A stretch of 64,000 bases of DNA, taken from assembly GCA_036365455.1 (NCBI GenBank), contig JAWQUS010000026.1, forward strand, positions 14,092,001 through 14,156,000. Direction: 5' to 3'. This DNA is from Macrosoma leucophasiata. Its lineage: Eukaryota; Arthropoda; Insecta; Lepidoptera; Hedylidae. Below, piece after piece: positions 44,290 to 55,756 of the stretch. The translations under genes and the position numbers were made by a program. The first letter of the stretch is position 1. The number at the start of each line of letters is the position of its first letter. The notes below the pieces were generated by a model. It saw only the letters and a list, made by a program, of their open reading frames with translations, did not search any database and had not been told where the DNA came from.

Positions 44290-44741
44290 TGATTTTCCCT
44301 ATTTTTCCGCTTTTCTATTGAAATTTTTCCTAGATTTTCGTTGCTATAAACCTCACGGAGCCCGAGACCTTTCCAACGAATGCAAAACCGTGGAAATCGG
44401 TTCGTGCGTTCTGGAGTTATATCGTCAGGAAGGAAAACCCGACTTATTTTTATATAGTAGATTGACTTTTACTTATCACCAACAGCCTTAATTATTCATA
44501 AACAGGCTTTTATTTTAATTATGCAAAGTAAATCTTAACTTATTCTTATGTAATGTCAGTCTTTAGAATCAACAAGTATTTTAATAGTTTACCATCATAA
44601 AGTTATATTTTTAAAAAATATTAACTACATGTAACTCTTCTCAAATTGTTCATTACCAAATGACAAAATTAATTAAAGTTTTAAGTACAAAACTATGAAA
44701 TACAAGTAACAACCTCTTCATATTTCATCATAAACAGTCTC

Positions 44742-44960
44742 TATGAACAGAATTCGCAATTAAAGATATCATCATTGTCATCACAACCCGAGCATGCTTC
44801 ATGGGCCCATCGCTTACAATAAGAACACTGTATCCATCCATCTTCATGTTTTGATTTCGACCAAATTTCGCCACAGTAAAAGCATTCAGGGTCATCATCT
44901 TCGTCGTCATCATCATCATCATTGTGGTCAATTTTCTCATTTTTAGCATTGTTAGTATTT
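44742..44960 (-). pseudogene. C-terminal zinc finger of a pogo-type transposase
   Basis: The minus strand encodes a run of Asp/Glu (DDDDDDEDDDPE), then CFYCGEIWSKSKHEDGWIQC, SYCKRWAHEACSG and FNCEFCS with a stop. This PHD-like Cys4-His-Cys3 pattern closes many insect pogo/Tigger-type transposases. Only the tail is left; the DDE core is missing. Confidence 0.6.
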
Positions 44961-44984
44961 TTCCACGTTTCTTAGTTTTAGGCT

Positions 44985-45722
44985 TAGAAAATGTCAAGTT
45001 GAAAAGTTATTCTGAGGTATCTTTATTCTTCGATGACTTTGAAAAGGCTGTGAATGCGCTAAAACAAACAGGGACAGTGATTTCTGAAACGGAAAAACTA
45101 AATTACATGTTATAAGCTACCGGAAAGTTACAGCTACAAAGGCGATTTAATTTATGTCTTGCCGGCGAAAGAAAGAACAGTTAATTATTTAACGAGCATA
45201 ATGAAACTAAAGAAAACGGAAAATGTGAGTGAGACATCATACAATGACTCTTCTAATGTTTTTAAGGTAGATGCCAAGTCATCTAATACAATTGTTTTGT
45301 TTGTGGAAAACCTGGCCATTTAAGAAGAGACTGTAAATCTGGAAGTGTCAACAGTGGTCGAGGACATGTACATTTTAATATCATGCACGTGGATTTTCTC
45401 ATTATTGAAAATTGAATTTATCTAGAGGCAAAAGAATACAAAATTATCACCAAAATAATAATGAGAGTCAGGGTAACAGTTTCTTCTTCTTTCACACAAG
45501 TGAAGTAGACAAGCTAAAAAAGGTCAAATAAGACAGTGGGTGTACAGACCATATTACCAATACTGATGAGAACTTCAATGTCTGTAAGGTATTAAATAAA
45601 CCTGTCAAAGTTAAAATTGGTGACGGAACAATTTTAGAAGCTACATAAATTGGTAATAAAACATTTTTTTTAGTCGACGGAAAAAAAACTGAAGTAACTC
45701 TGACAAAAGTTTTCTATTTATT
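44985..45722 (+). pseudogene. Ty1/copia Gag and protease fragment
   Basis: The plus strand encodes the end of the copia Gag domain (SLFFDDFEKAVNALKQTGT, SETEKLNYML, LPESYSYKGDLIYVLPAKE), a CCHC knuckle spread over two frames (CFVCGKPGHL, RRDCKSG) and the protease region DSGCTDHIT with VKIGDGTILEAT. It ends at the junction with a BEL fragment near 45722. The order matches the start of a copia polyprotein. Several frame breaks. Confidence 0.75.
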
Positions 45723-45745
45723 TATTTTTTATTATTTATTTATTA

Positions 45746-46364
45746 TCACAGACAAACATTCAATTGTTTCAAGAGGGAAAGTGTCAAAAATTTACAATTA
45801 TCCCTTGAAGCACGCTCCTTGAGGACGATTTTAAGAGAAGTCTTGATGCTCCTTATTAGCCGCTCCCATGCCCCACCCCAGTGTGGACTTGCAGGAGGTA
45901 TGAACGTCCATTTGGTACCGTTGCTAGCAGCTTCTAGCTTCAGTGCGCATTCATCGAGCTCTTTGACCGATTGCTTCAGTTCGGTGTCAGACAAGTCCAG
46001 AGTGACGGCGGCGGAGGCGCTCACGAGCGCATCGTCGCCCCACGCGCCGCGCACCCGTAGGCGCTCGGGTCGCCCGCGGAGCCCCGCACGCACCGCCAGC
46101 GAGCCGCTGATCAACGATACGGTCGATCCGTCATCCAACAACGCACTCGCACTTATAACACCATTAGGTCCATGAACATTAACCGGAACTACTTTTAACA
46201 GTACCTTTTTTGTCCGTTACACTTATATGCGCGATGGTCTCCGTTGGCGTGCTCGCCGGCGCGGACTCGGCCTCCGCAGGCGTTGCCGCGCGATCGTCTC
46301 GGCGCGGGGGGTTATGGAGCAGGCGGTGGTGCGCTCCGCCGCAGTTGTGATTATATTTCGACAA
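45746..46364 (-). pseudogene. BEL/Pao fragment fusing protease to integrase
   Basis: The minus strand reads a Gag zinc-type end (CGGAHHRLLH), then the protease MLDDGSTVSLISGSLAVRAG, then, after only about 60 further residues and without RT, the integrase end FIPPASPHWGGAWERLIRSI and KTSLKIVLKERAS. More than a thousand residues of Pol are deleted yet the join is in frame. GC-rich and unlike its copia and piggyBac neighbours. Probably continuous with the BEL Gag at 47340-48026 before the piggyBac piece intervened. Confidence 0.78.
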
Positions 46365-46377
46365 TTATTTTACAAGC

Positions 46378-47172
46378 TTGCCACTGCTAGAATACTTGTC
46401 AAAAAATGGTATACTGAGTCTTGGTACAATACGCCGAAACAGGATTACGGATTGTAAACTACCTACAGAGAAGGAAATGACAAAAACAGCCAGAGGCTAT
46501 TCTATTGAGTATATTGCTGATGTCAACGGTGTGGATGTAGCAACCGTAGCCTGGAAGGATAACAAGATAGTTACTCTGGCATCAAGTTTTGTAGGAGAAA
46601 TGCCAAAAGCACAAGTGAGGAGGTATGACAAGAAGACCAAGCAGTACATAACAATTGATCGTCCAAATATAATTGGAGAATATAATCGCCACAAGGGTGG
46701 CGTGGATCTAATTGATAGCATTATGGGATGCTACAAAATACGGCTTCGTAGCAAAAGGTGGCAGGTGCGCATGTTTTACCATTTATTGGATTTAACCATG
46801 GCAAATGCATGGCTTCTTTACAAAAGAATTCATAAAGCAAACGGTTCGCAGGGAAAACTTTTGAACTCGGCTGATTTTCGGCTCGAAATCGGAACGACTT
46901 TATGTAAGCTTGTTGTTCCATCCAAGTTAAAGAACCGTCGATCTATCGAAGACGAGCTGCAATCAAATCGACACAAAGGTCCAGCGCAACATGTTCCACC
47001 AGTGGCAATAAGGCAGGATCAGACAGGACACTGGCCTGTCTGGACAGAAAAGAGATTACGCTGCAAATTTCCCAAATGCTCTGGTGTGTCACAAACCATT
47101 TGCGAGAAGTGTGGAGTTGCTCTATGTTATAATAAACACAACAACTGTTTTAAAAAAAATCTGTTGTGCTAA
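46378..47172 (+). pseudogene. piggyBac-type transposase, C-terminal two thirds
   Basis: An open frame of about 264 codons with VAWKDNKIVTLASSFVGEMP, IGEYNRHKGGVDLIDSIMGC (the conserved HKGGVDLID block with the third catalytic Asp), YKIRLRSKRWQVRMFYHLLD, LTMANAWLLYKR and a Cys-rich end, CKFPKCSGVSQTICEKCGVA then LCYNKHNNCF. This is a PGBD-like piggyBac transposase lacking its N-terminus and first catalytic Asp residues. The left edge abuts a BEL fragment. TTAA occurs at 47335-47338, where the BEL Gag resumes, and may be one end of the insertion; no TTAA is seen at the left edge. Confidence 0.83.
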
Positions 47173-47339
47173 GTTTTATAATTGCCTTTATAATGCAGTG
47201 TTACAGTTATGTTACACTCCCTTTAAATATGAATTTCTGAAATAAATTAAAATATTTAGTTTTTTCCAGAAACACGTGTATTTTTATTTCTCGCGATGAA
47301 CATTTTTTAATATTTATATTAAGAATTGGAGATGTTAAC

Positions 47340-48026
47340 CTACAGAGGGTTAGGAACACTTATACGACTCAGCATCTTTGTGTTTGGTTGGTTATTAGCA
47401 GAAGCGGTAGCCAGGCGCTCGATTGCGTACGTCAACGTCTCGATGGGTCCATTATGTGGAATCAGCTCGTCCTGAGTATTGCCATTTTGTGGGCGTTGCC
47501 GTTCCTTCCCCATCTCATGCTGGCTGTGCTCCAACCATTTGTCGACATCTGTGCGAGTATTGATGCACTCGCGATCTTCTTCCCGTGCACTGTATTCCTC
47601 TTCTAGGTCGGCTAGATCTGCTTCTAGCTTTTTGTCAATTAATGCCATTTGTATTCTAGCTTTTTCTTCTGCTGCCTCGAGTTCCAACCTTTTTCACTTA
47701 ATTCTGGCAGATGATGACGTCGATACTCGAGAGAGAGGTTTTCGCGGAGCCTGATGAGTCGGCAGCTCGACCTTCGGTGTCGCCGATACTTGCGACGGTC
47801 CATCTTGTTGCGTAGCCGGCTGACGTAACAACGGTGCCAGTGGCGAGTGAGGCCCCGTTTTACAAGATGGCGGCTCTTGAGCGGACACTACTAACAATTT
47901 TGCAGGCTCTGATTTAACACTTTCTTTGGCAGACACACTTACTAGTTTTTTACTTCCATTACGCGTAAGTACCATTTTTGACGGCGGCGTATGATCCATA
48001 GAAAATTGATCCGGCCGAATGACCAA
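47340..48026 (-). pseudogene. BEL/Pao Gag, N-terminal part
   Basis: Two minus-strand frames: the first (47694-48026) a Ser/Pro/Lys-rich start, the second (47340-47687) a charged coiled coil (MELEAAEEKARIQMALIDKK, LEADLADLEEEYSA) followed by DKWLEHSQHEMG and TKMLSRISVPN, which in BEL Gag comes just before the capsid domain. Separated from the protease-integrase fragment at 45746-46364 by the piggyBac piece. Confidence 0.72.
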
Positions 48027-48519
48027 ATGTAAATGTTCTTGTCTGGTCTGGTAAGGTATTCGTAAGAAAATACGCCGTATTTAGAAGCACAAGAGTTTAT
48101 TTGCACTTTGAAAACACTAGTAATTAATAATTAGTGAGCGCGAGCGACACGGTGTCTCAACGAGTACGATCATCGGAAGACTGCGGTGCAGACGCGCGGG
48201 GGACCATGTGCCACGAAGGCGGAAGTCTGAAACACAGTGTTGAATTAAAAATATTAAAACTATATGTGCGCGTCGCTAACAGTTACAATTAAGGATGAGA
48301 GATTATAAAATAATATGCGTAAAAATTAGTCATTTGAAGGATTACCAAAAGATGTTGAATTTTTTCCTTAAAGAATATATTAAGCATAAAGTAAATATTT
48401 TGTATACTTTAAGACTACTGAACACCGAAAACAATTCAGTAATATTATAATTAAATTATTTAAAAGATTTTATGAGTGTACAGAGCAAGTGATATATGTG
48501 GAAGATGAGTATTAACTTA
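48027..48519. other. Unassigned; possibly 5' sequence of the BEL fragment
   Basis: The GC-richer part 48120-48240 could be BEL leader or LTR sequence but has no second copy here. The rest is AT-rich without a gene. Confidence 0.35.
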
Positions 48520-48722
48520 AAGCGAGTGTAAAAACATCACGAGTGAAAAACATCCAAGAGACTATGGTTAGAATTCATAGACATTATTGTTGGATAAATA
48601 TGCAAGACACAATTTCAGCAATCATTAATACATGTGAGGCTTGTAAAATGATGAAGTACGACAGGAAATCTCTTAAACCCATATTACAATTAACTAAGAA
48701 ACAACATGCACCTCTTCAGTAA
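48520..48722 (+). pseudogene. Gypsy-type integrase zinc-binding fragment
   Basis: The plus strand encodes TMVRIHRHYCWINMQDTISA, CEACKMMKYDRKSL and KPILQLTKKQHAPLQ, the end of the HHCC module and linker of Gypsy integrases. Only this short piece is present and it ends in a stop. Confidence 0.6.
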
Positions 48723-50668
48723 AGTGATAGTTTTGCGACCCTGTCGATTATACAACGTTTGCTACTGTTCCTATTTTTATGTTATGTGTGATAAATATAG
48801 AACGAGAATATATCATGTAATGTGAAATCAACAGTTAACTACGCCAACCGATAATTTCGCACTTAGCGAGGAGTTATACAATGCAACTGGGGTGTTAGAA
48901 TATCTGTGTAAATTTCAATGTCAAATAATGTCAATATGTCAACTATCTCTCTCTCCAATACGATCTCTTGCAATGCACTTGCTAAATGTAACAAATAAGT
49001 TGAAATTAATATTTAGAGTACCAAAGTCAATCTTTCACTGAAATAATTTAAAATTAAGTTTGTCGGTCTGAATAGCGTTTTAGACTCGATCCCACACCGT
49101 GGTGGTGTCCGTTGCATAACCGCGCCATAATCTTTCCAATACAGGCATTTTTCCATGAACATTGTATGACTCATATCAATCTATCTTAAAATAAGTTAGA
49201 ATATTTTTCAATCAATAAATGTTAGCATGAACTTCTTTCATTTGTTATATTTACTTTAATTTAAATTAGTTTTTAAAAAGTAAAATTAATTGGAATCATA
49301 TCGATAAATTGTTTTAATTATTTTCAATGTAATAAGAATGAATGTACTAAATTTATTAATGTATTTTGAAATTTTATGTTTTGTATTTTTATAATTAATT
49401 GATGTATTTTATGGTAGCTATGTATTAATTGCTTGTCTATCGCATTGGGTACTCACCTGTAAAGATAGATTTAAGTTGTGATAAATAAATTATCCCTCCC
49501 GCAAACTTGATATGTGTTTGTTGTGAATGATGGATCAAATACTGGAATTTATTACAAATCAAAAAGGACATTTAAGTTTGAATTTAAATGGATTTTGATT
49601 ACATAAATACAGGTGCTTTAAGGGCGGAAAATGAATATGTAATATTATACACAAGCAAATTACGTCTTTCAATAGAGCAGTTTGTGAGGATCTTAGGTGA
49701 TCGGTGATAGGTTCATAAATTCAGGTTATTTATGAAGAACGAGAACGTCCTAATTGTAATGACCTTCGTTTAAATCAATAAAGGACACTTTGTACCGTAC
49801 ACGCATAAAGCTCTTGAATACAGACGTATTGAAGAATTCCTCTAGTTGAAACATAGAATACCGCATTGACTCAGTGAATTTTTTTTGGTTTGTGTAGATG
49901 GCGACACGAATAGAATAATAGTATTTGCAACAAAATTATGTAACAGAATCGAAAGAAAACGGAACAAAAAAAATACAAACAAATAATATGCAATGTCCAT
50001 GAAATAATTATTGTTTAAGTATCATTCTATTTTATCTGTGAGATGTATGCTAAGCTTTTCGTCCACAAAACTTTGACAGGACCTGGATATCCATAAATGT
50101 TGCCTTTGAAACTGGAAGGCTCTCATTATAGGATTGATCTGGCAGTACAAACTCTGAGTCACCTAGGAGTCTCTGAGAGAGATCTGACTATGAGAGTCAT
50201 TATGGGATTTCGACTTTTTTTAGGTGACATGAGAAAAGAGGACGTCCAAGAGGAATTGTAATGTTCTCTGTGAGAACTCAATCTTGGATGATACTCTTCA
50301 ACCCTGATTTCTCTTATGGGTCGAGATAAAAAAAAGGACATATCTTCATATACATTGGAGACAGAAAGGTTGTCCATTTTGTGACAAGTTGTTCATCAAC
50401 TTCAAGGCGTTTCACAAGGTCATTTCTAGTTTATGCAACCCATATTTCTGTCACTGTCCAATTATAATTGCCCGCGGATGGGAAATATGGTTTTAATGAC
50501 ATCCAAGCGTTTTGCACTGTGTACAACATAGTGTATGAAACGAAACACTGTATAATTCTTATTCTGCTCACCGCAGGAATCCCAGAATCACTATTTCTCG
50601 AGTATTTTATCAAGCATATTAAATATACAGTGATGGATAAATGAACACACTGCGTCAGATCCTTTTTT
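48723..50668. other. No recognisable gene
   Basis: About 1.9 kb, very AT-rich, with short frames on the minus strand (50159-50377, 50431-50832) and no motif I can name. Confidence 0.4.
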
Positions 50669-51286
50669 AGAGTTCCGTACCTTAAAAGGAAAAAATAAAC
50701 CCTTATAGGATCACTCGTGCGTCTGTCTGTTCGTCTGTCACAGCCAATTTGCTCCGAAACTACTCGACCGATTGAGTTGAAATTTGATGAATATACATAT
50801 GTAAATTGGTCACCCAAAGATGAACACGTCAAGTAAAATAATACATTTTAAATAGGGGAGCCGCTTTCGGGGGTAAATCAGAAAATTTAAAAAAAAATCG
50901 TAAATTGTGTCGTGTGACATATCAAATGAAAGAGGTTGTTGTCAGCATTTCAGATATTTATTTTTTACAATTTTTGCATAAACAACTATTAAGTTATTTA
51001 AGAAAAACGACGAAAATTGACCATTCCCCCCCCCATCTCCGAAACTACTGAACTTAAAATTTTGAAAAAACAGTGGCAAATAGTTCTTTGCCTATAGATT
51101 ACTGGAAAACCTATAAGAAGTTTGAGTATTCAAATTAAATCGAAAATTCTTAATAAATAACCCCCCCTGCCGGTACCACCGTAACCGCTATGTCCCTGCA
51201 TTTTAATACTGTAATATTTTCCAAAATATTGATTTAAATTACGGAACCCTCACCACGCGAGTCGAACTCGCACTTGTCCGGTTTTT
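50669..51286 (-). repeat. Dispersed repeat with GGTTCCGTA/TACGGAACCC ends, copy A
   Basis: Reverse complement starts AAAACCGGACAAGTGCGAG and GAGGGTTCCGTAAT and ends GGTACGGAACTCT, the same ends as the copies at 54627-55228 and 55850-55988. A common lepidopteran family with a C/GGACGGAC-rich interior in other copies. Non-coding. Confidence 0.7.
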
Positions 51287-51352
51287 CTGTTAAAGTTTAT
51301 GGCTAGCAGAAGATATACGTTTTATTTTAAAGAAAAATGGAAAGAAAAATTT

Positions 51353-51399
51353 GACTTCAGGCGAGGCTCGAACTCGCGACCTACTTGAGCTACTGAAGC
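51353..51399 (-). pseudogene. tRNA-like sequence lacking the anticodon arm
   Basis: Inverted copy of 51672-51746 keeping the acceptor stem, part of the D arm and the T arm but missing the whole anticodon arm. Cannot be a working tRNA. Confidence 0.65.
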
Positions 51400-51671
51400 C
51401 CTGCCCGATTTGTCAAATCTTTCCTTCACATCTATTGCATTGCTTTATGGTAGCAGTAGCGCCATGCTAGTTAGGCAATAGATGGCATGTGTTAATGCGA
51501 AATAATATAAAAACAATTATTAAGGGTAAAAGCGACTTCTTTACGATATTCAATAAACTGAAAAGTCTATTATATCGGTTGCCTAACTAGCATAGTTGGT
51601 AATAGATGGCGCTACTGCTACCATAAAGCAATGCAATAGATGTGAAGGAAAAATTTGACAAATCGGGCAGG

Positions 51672-51746
51672 GCTTCAGTAGCTCAATTGGAAGAGCGGCT
51701 GGACTAGATTCCCAGTAGGTCGCGAGTTCGAGCCTCGCCTGAAGTC
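51672..51746 (+). tRNA. tRNA-like sequence, probably a pseudogene or SINE-type relic
   Basis: Acceptor arms GCTTCAG and CTGAAGT pair (one G-U), the D arm is GCTC/GAGC, and the T arm GCGAG-TTCGAGC-CTCGC is perfect with a canonical loop. The anticodon stem GCTGG/CCAGT encloses a nine-base loop, so no anticodon can be read with confidence. Being part of an inverted repeat also argues against a normal gene. Confidence 0.5.
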
Positions 51747-51849
51747 AATTTTTTCTTTCCATTTCTCTTTTTTCGTTTAATGATTTACATTAGGCTTCAA
51801 TTTATGTAAATTATACTCAGTATCTATCTTTTTTATTTATTTTTCAATG

Positions 51850-52545
51850 TCACCTTTTTGCGAGCTTTTTGAGAGCTTTTCTCTTAGCCAGAAATTCATC
51901 ACAAGTACTGCAGGTACAACTTCTGGGATATCCTACAATTCGTTATCGAACATTCGTTTCACATGCGATATGTTTTGATGAACAAGTTTCTCATGCCACT
52001 CGCTCAAACTTGATTTAAGCTCGGTTACATTTTTAATTTTGTATCGAACATCCATGACATACATGTCGCCAAGACGAGTTGCAGTTGCTCGTACTTATAT
52101 CTTTCTTGTAACATTTACACGTTTTTATATGTCATCATGACATATTCTTTGTTTGCTTTGTTGCAAAATTTACCGAAAAAAGATATGTCTTTAAATTCGG
52201 TAAGCAGAGTACATTATCTAGGGTTGATTCAAGCCAATAATGCCCATTGACTACTTCTAGTGCAACTTGTCCGCAACCTATTACACACTATACACTTATC
52301 TGAGCCCGTCACCTATTATCACAGATTTTTCTGATTCTTATGACGAGAATGTTAAAATAGATTTTTAAGTTGATACATTTCGCTAGCACCCGTGTCCACC
52401 ACCAACCACTTTAATTGTTCATAATTTTTTGGTGTTTCTGGCAGTACAAGATCATGTTTTCTTTGCTTTTTTAAACCAGCATTCATTTATATTGTGCCTG
52501 ACTTATTGCAGTACTAACATTTCTTCTCGTTATGATGACATTAAA
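51850..52545 (-). pseudogene. Ty1/copia fragment: zinc knuckle, protease, integrase start
   Basis: On the minus strand, in broken frames: a CCHC-like piece near 52500-52540 (NKSG, NECWFKKAK), the protease VVDTGAS near 52390, a region ending in EFKDISFFGKFCNKANKEY and the integrase zinc start SEWHEKLVHQNISHVKRM (about 51970). The order fits copia, where protease precedes integrase and RT. Truncated before RT. Confidence 0.65.
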
Positions 52546-53378
52546 ACCTTCGTAAAAAGCTCTGTATTCTTTATAAAAAGACTGACATGGCCATTCTTTC
52601 CTCATTCTTATATTGAAAAACTTCTATTGTATTATATGAATATTTGTTTCACTTTTTTGTTCATGAATAGTAGTTAATTTTCGTAACATTTGTACCGACG
52701 CTGTGCAAGATATAATGTACAACAGGACTTCTTCGGTCATCCTTCACTAACATTGTTTGAGCATTGGCGTCGTGTATTTTCCATGTGTGTGCTTACAGTC
52801 TTCGAGATTTTACCTTCGGTCAATCAGGTTATGACCCTCAATTTGATCTCATATTTTGATTTAAGTTTATTATTTGTATAAGTAGTGTCGCCAAAGATGG
52901 CCCAGCTCCCAAGATAGCCCACTTAAAAAAAATGCAGTTATGACTATTCGAATTATTTGAAATTTCGCGGGTTTATGCTACTAGTGCCACAGACAACATT
53001 GCAAGCGTGTTTCACTTGCGACGCGTCGCCTTTCTGAAGATTGATGACAGTTCATTCGGTCATGTCAAGAGGATACACGTTTTGTAACCTCCTTTATGTG
53101 AATCTTTTTGAAAATTAGTAAATTTAAAGCAAACCTGTTTAATATAAACGGTGACAATTCATATTTGAACTATTTATCGTCGAACTACAGGTAAGTGTTA
53201 TTATTTTATTACCGTTTTTGTATTTTTACTGGATTATATGTATCCTGGGTGTTTTTTCCTATCATAGCCCATTTTAGGGCTATTGAAATATAGTGTTACT
53301 ATATTTATTATTTATGTAATATATTATATATATATTTATATTTTATTCATATATTATATATATATATATATTTATAGT
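52546..53378. other. No recognisable gene; contains (AT)n
   Basis: A 25-base block at 52794-52818 (TACAGTCTTCGAGATTTTAC and CTTCG) recurs at 62429-62453. Runs of AT lie at about 53325-53375. Confidence 0.4.
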
Positions 53379-53532
53379 GTAACCCCCTTATTCATAAACG
53401 TATTTTAGCTAAAGTGTTGCTAATCTCTGCTTTGTCCTTTTCTATCCTGCACATTTGACAATGCAACTGACAAAGACAAAGCATTCTATAGCTAAAACGT
53501 ATCTGATGTACGTTTATGAATAAGGGGGTTAC
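53379..53532. repeat. MITE with 23-bp perfect terminal inverted repeats
   Basis: Ends GTAACCCCCTTATTCATAAA plus CGT (53379-53401) and the exact reverse complement at 53510-53532. 154 bases, non-coding, inside an (AT)n tract, fitting insertion at TA. A short non-autonomous DNA transposon; superfamily uncertain. Confidence 0.85.
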
Positions 53533-53652
53533 TATATATACTTAGGTATATCCTTTATAAAATAACTAAAGACATAGGATTCATGTTTTGTACATTAACA
53601 AATTCTGTCAGAAAAATATTATTTGTATCAACCAATATTTATTTATTTAAAA

Positions 53653-53735
53653 ATGAGGCCCTGCAAAACCAAGACTGACCTACCATGACCAAATAGGTTG
53701 TGTAGTACCCTGCCTACCCCGTAAGGGACTTCATA
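53653..53735 (+). repeat. LINE 3' tail, internally deleted copy
   Basis: Shares GACCTACCATGACCAAATAG and CTGCCTACCCCGTAAGGGAC with the LINE at 29274-29503, with about 115 bases missing between the two blocks. Confidence 0.72.
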
Positions 53736-53759
53736 ATACTATTTAAATAGTATAATATC

Positions 53760-53995
53760 GGTCTAAATAAATTTATTTATGTAATGTTTATAGCCTTTGA
53801 ACATCACATAATAATCATAATAGGTGTTGCCCGCGACTTTAATCATTAAATATTGTAGTCTATATGTTATTCCAATGTACCTATATTACTGTAAAGTTTC
53901 ATCCAAATCTGTCCAGTAGTTTTTTCATGAATGAGTAACAAATATTCATACTCACAAACTTACGCATGTATAATATTAGTAGGATTATAACATTA
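53760..53995 (+). repeat. LINE/SINE-type 3' tail ending ATATTAGTAGGATTAT
   Basis: Contains GTTGCCCGCGACTTTAATC, TTTCATCCAAATCTGTCCAG and the end TATAATATTAGTAGG. Opposite-strand relative of 14085-14200 and typical of lepidopteran genomes. Confidence 0.6.
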
Positions 53996-54626
53996 CTGAT
54001 ACAGGGTATTATTTATTTTCAGGAGGAGCCCAATCTGAACTGTATCGCAACAGAAAGGGATATTTTTCATTGAATGTGCAAATGGTGTGTGATACAAGTT
54101 TGCGCATTAGAAATGTTATAGCAAGATGGACACCGCGGACACTCCGTCAAAATTCCATACAAACGCTTAATTTGGTCTCTATTACACAGACATCAGGGCT
54201 TTTAGTGGCAGTCCCTTAATCCCTTTTGTCCCTTTTTTTTCAGCAAGTCCCTTAAAGTCCCCTTTTTTAAGAAATTGGTCCCTTAATCCCTTTTTCTGTC
54301 ACTAAACTTAAAGTCAACTGCCGAAATATTAAAAGTGGTCTTTGAAATTTTCTATAAATGAAAGGAAGTCAAAGAACTGAGTTGGTAATTGCTTTGTTAA
54401 CTTCTTGCAATATCCATTTATTTTCCTATAGTGTTAAAACATATTGATACGTCGTCAATTTTTCGAGATCAACGCAATTTTTCGGGTTGTCAAAGATCGC
54501 ATACTTACTAAAACTTTTGTGCCATATTTTACATCATTTTAATTGTGATGTCTAAATGTGCATTTTATGTAAATACATGTTGTAATACTCTCCATATAGC
54601 CCATCAAGAAATGATTGTATTGAATA

Positions 54627-55228
54627 AAACCGGTCAAGTGCGTATCGGACCAAGCGCAGTGTAGGGTTCCGTAGTTTTTAGGTTTGAATTATGTAATGAA
54701 AAAAAAAAAAATATATTTTCTATGGAGTTGTTCGAATTTTTAATAGTTAAATACATTTGGTCGACTATTACTCGCAAACTTGTAGAGCCAACTTAAGTGT
54801 GATAGTTTTCCTTTTAATTTCGTTATGTGTAGCTACTATTGCCGTAACGTTTGAATTTCTAACAATAACCGTTTAGTTGGTAGTGGGGGGGACACTTGAC
54901 TCTAACGAAAATTGGCACTTTAAAGCTTAATAAGTCACGAACAGTTAAATAAATCTTAAAATGATATAAGCACACCTCTAACATTTTTGAACGATATCTT
55001 ACACTATAGAAAACGAAAAATAAAAAAAATATTCGCGCGTTAAATGTAGGGGAGGTACCCTAAATAATTTTATTTTTCATGTTTTTATTCTACCACTTTG
55101 TCGGCGTGATTAAGGTGTATACTTGCGCCAAATTTCAAGTCTCTAGTATTAATAGTTTTTGCGCTAAAGCGCGGACGGACATGGCGAAACTATAAGGGTT
55201 CCTTGTTTACTACGGAACCCTAAAAAAA
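54627..55228 (+). repeat. Dispersed repeat with GGGTTCCGTA/TACGGAACCC ends, copy B
   Basis: Starts AACCGGTCAAGTGCGTATCG and ends CTACGGAACCCTAAA, about 600 bases, non-coding. Nested inside the hAT-like element. Confidence 0.75.
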
Positions 55229-55756
55229 CAATGGGTTTCACTCCATAAGTGCCGGCAGAAGTGAAAACTTGAATATTAATGTTGTATTTTAAATATTTTG
55301 GCATGGTTAGGGAATAATTTTTGACGAACGGAAATCTATTATATAAAAACGAATCGCAAAATTTTTGGTAAGCGCATAACTAAATAACGCACTGAACAAT
55401 TTAGCCAATCCTTTTTTTAAAATGTTCGTTGAATTTCAAGGATTGTATTCACGGCGAGAAAAATAGAATAATTGCCGGAAAATCCCTAAAAACAGCCATT
55501 TTCTTTTTCCCATACAAATGTTTTCTAACTAAAACGTTAGAGTCAATTTGAGCTTTATTGCTAGTGTATAAAGTTAGAAGTTTTGTAAAGTTTTAAAAGT
55601 TTTTGTAAAAGTAAAAATGATTGATGATGATTTGTACATCCCTTTCAAATAAATAAATGTTTCTGTAACATATTTAAAAGACCTATCCAATGATATCCCA
55701 CACTAAATAAAAACCGAAAAAAAAAATTATTTTCCAGCGCGATTCATATCTCTAAA

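Larger units (their letters stand above)
39202..44461 (-). mobile_element. Full-length Helitron rolling-circle transposon
   Basis: On the minus strand the element begins TCTACTATATAAAAATAAG (44461 downward) and ends in GGTGTGCTAG at 39202, preceded by a GGCGAA...TTCGCC hairpin. It lies between A and T, the Helitron insertion rule. Between the ends are a Rep/HUH endonuclease and a Pif1-like helicase, the two hallmarks of autonomous Helitrons. All termini are present although the coding sequence is broken in several places. Confidence 0.93.
51329..51770. repeat. Large imperfect inverted repeat carrying tRNA-like sequence on both arms
   Basis: The left arm (51329 to about 51490) and right arm (about 51580-51770) are inverted copies of each other, sharing TTGACTTCAGGCGAGGCTCG, CCCTGCCCGATTTGTCAAAT and TTTATGGTAGCAGTAGCGCC. 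They differ by a gap of about 28 bases in the left tRNA-like part and small indels near the centre. The spacer is AT-rich, about 90 bases. Confidence 0.85.

Noticed and set aside
46378..47172. Domesticated piggyBac gene
   Set aside because: Open frame lacks the N-terminus and first catalytic Asp, abuts a BEL fragment directly, and no exon structure or promoter is visible.
50159..50832. Two minus-strand frames
   Set aside because: No motif; the second runs into the dispersed repeat at 50669.
51672..51746. Functional tRNA gene
   Set aside because: Anticodon stem gives a nine-base loop and no clear anticodon; embedded in an inverted repeat.
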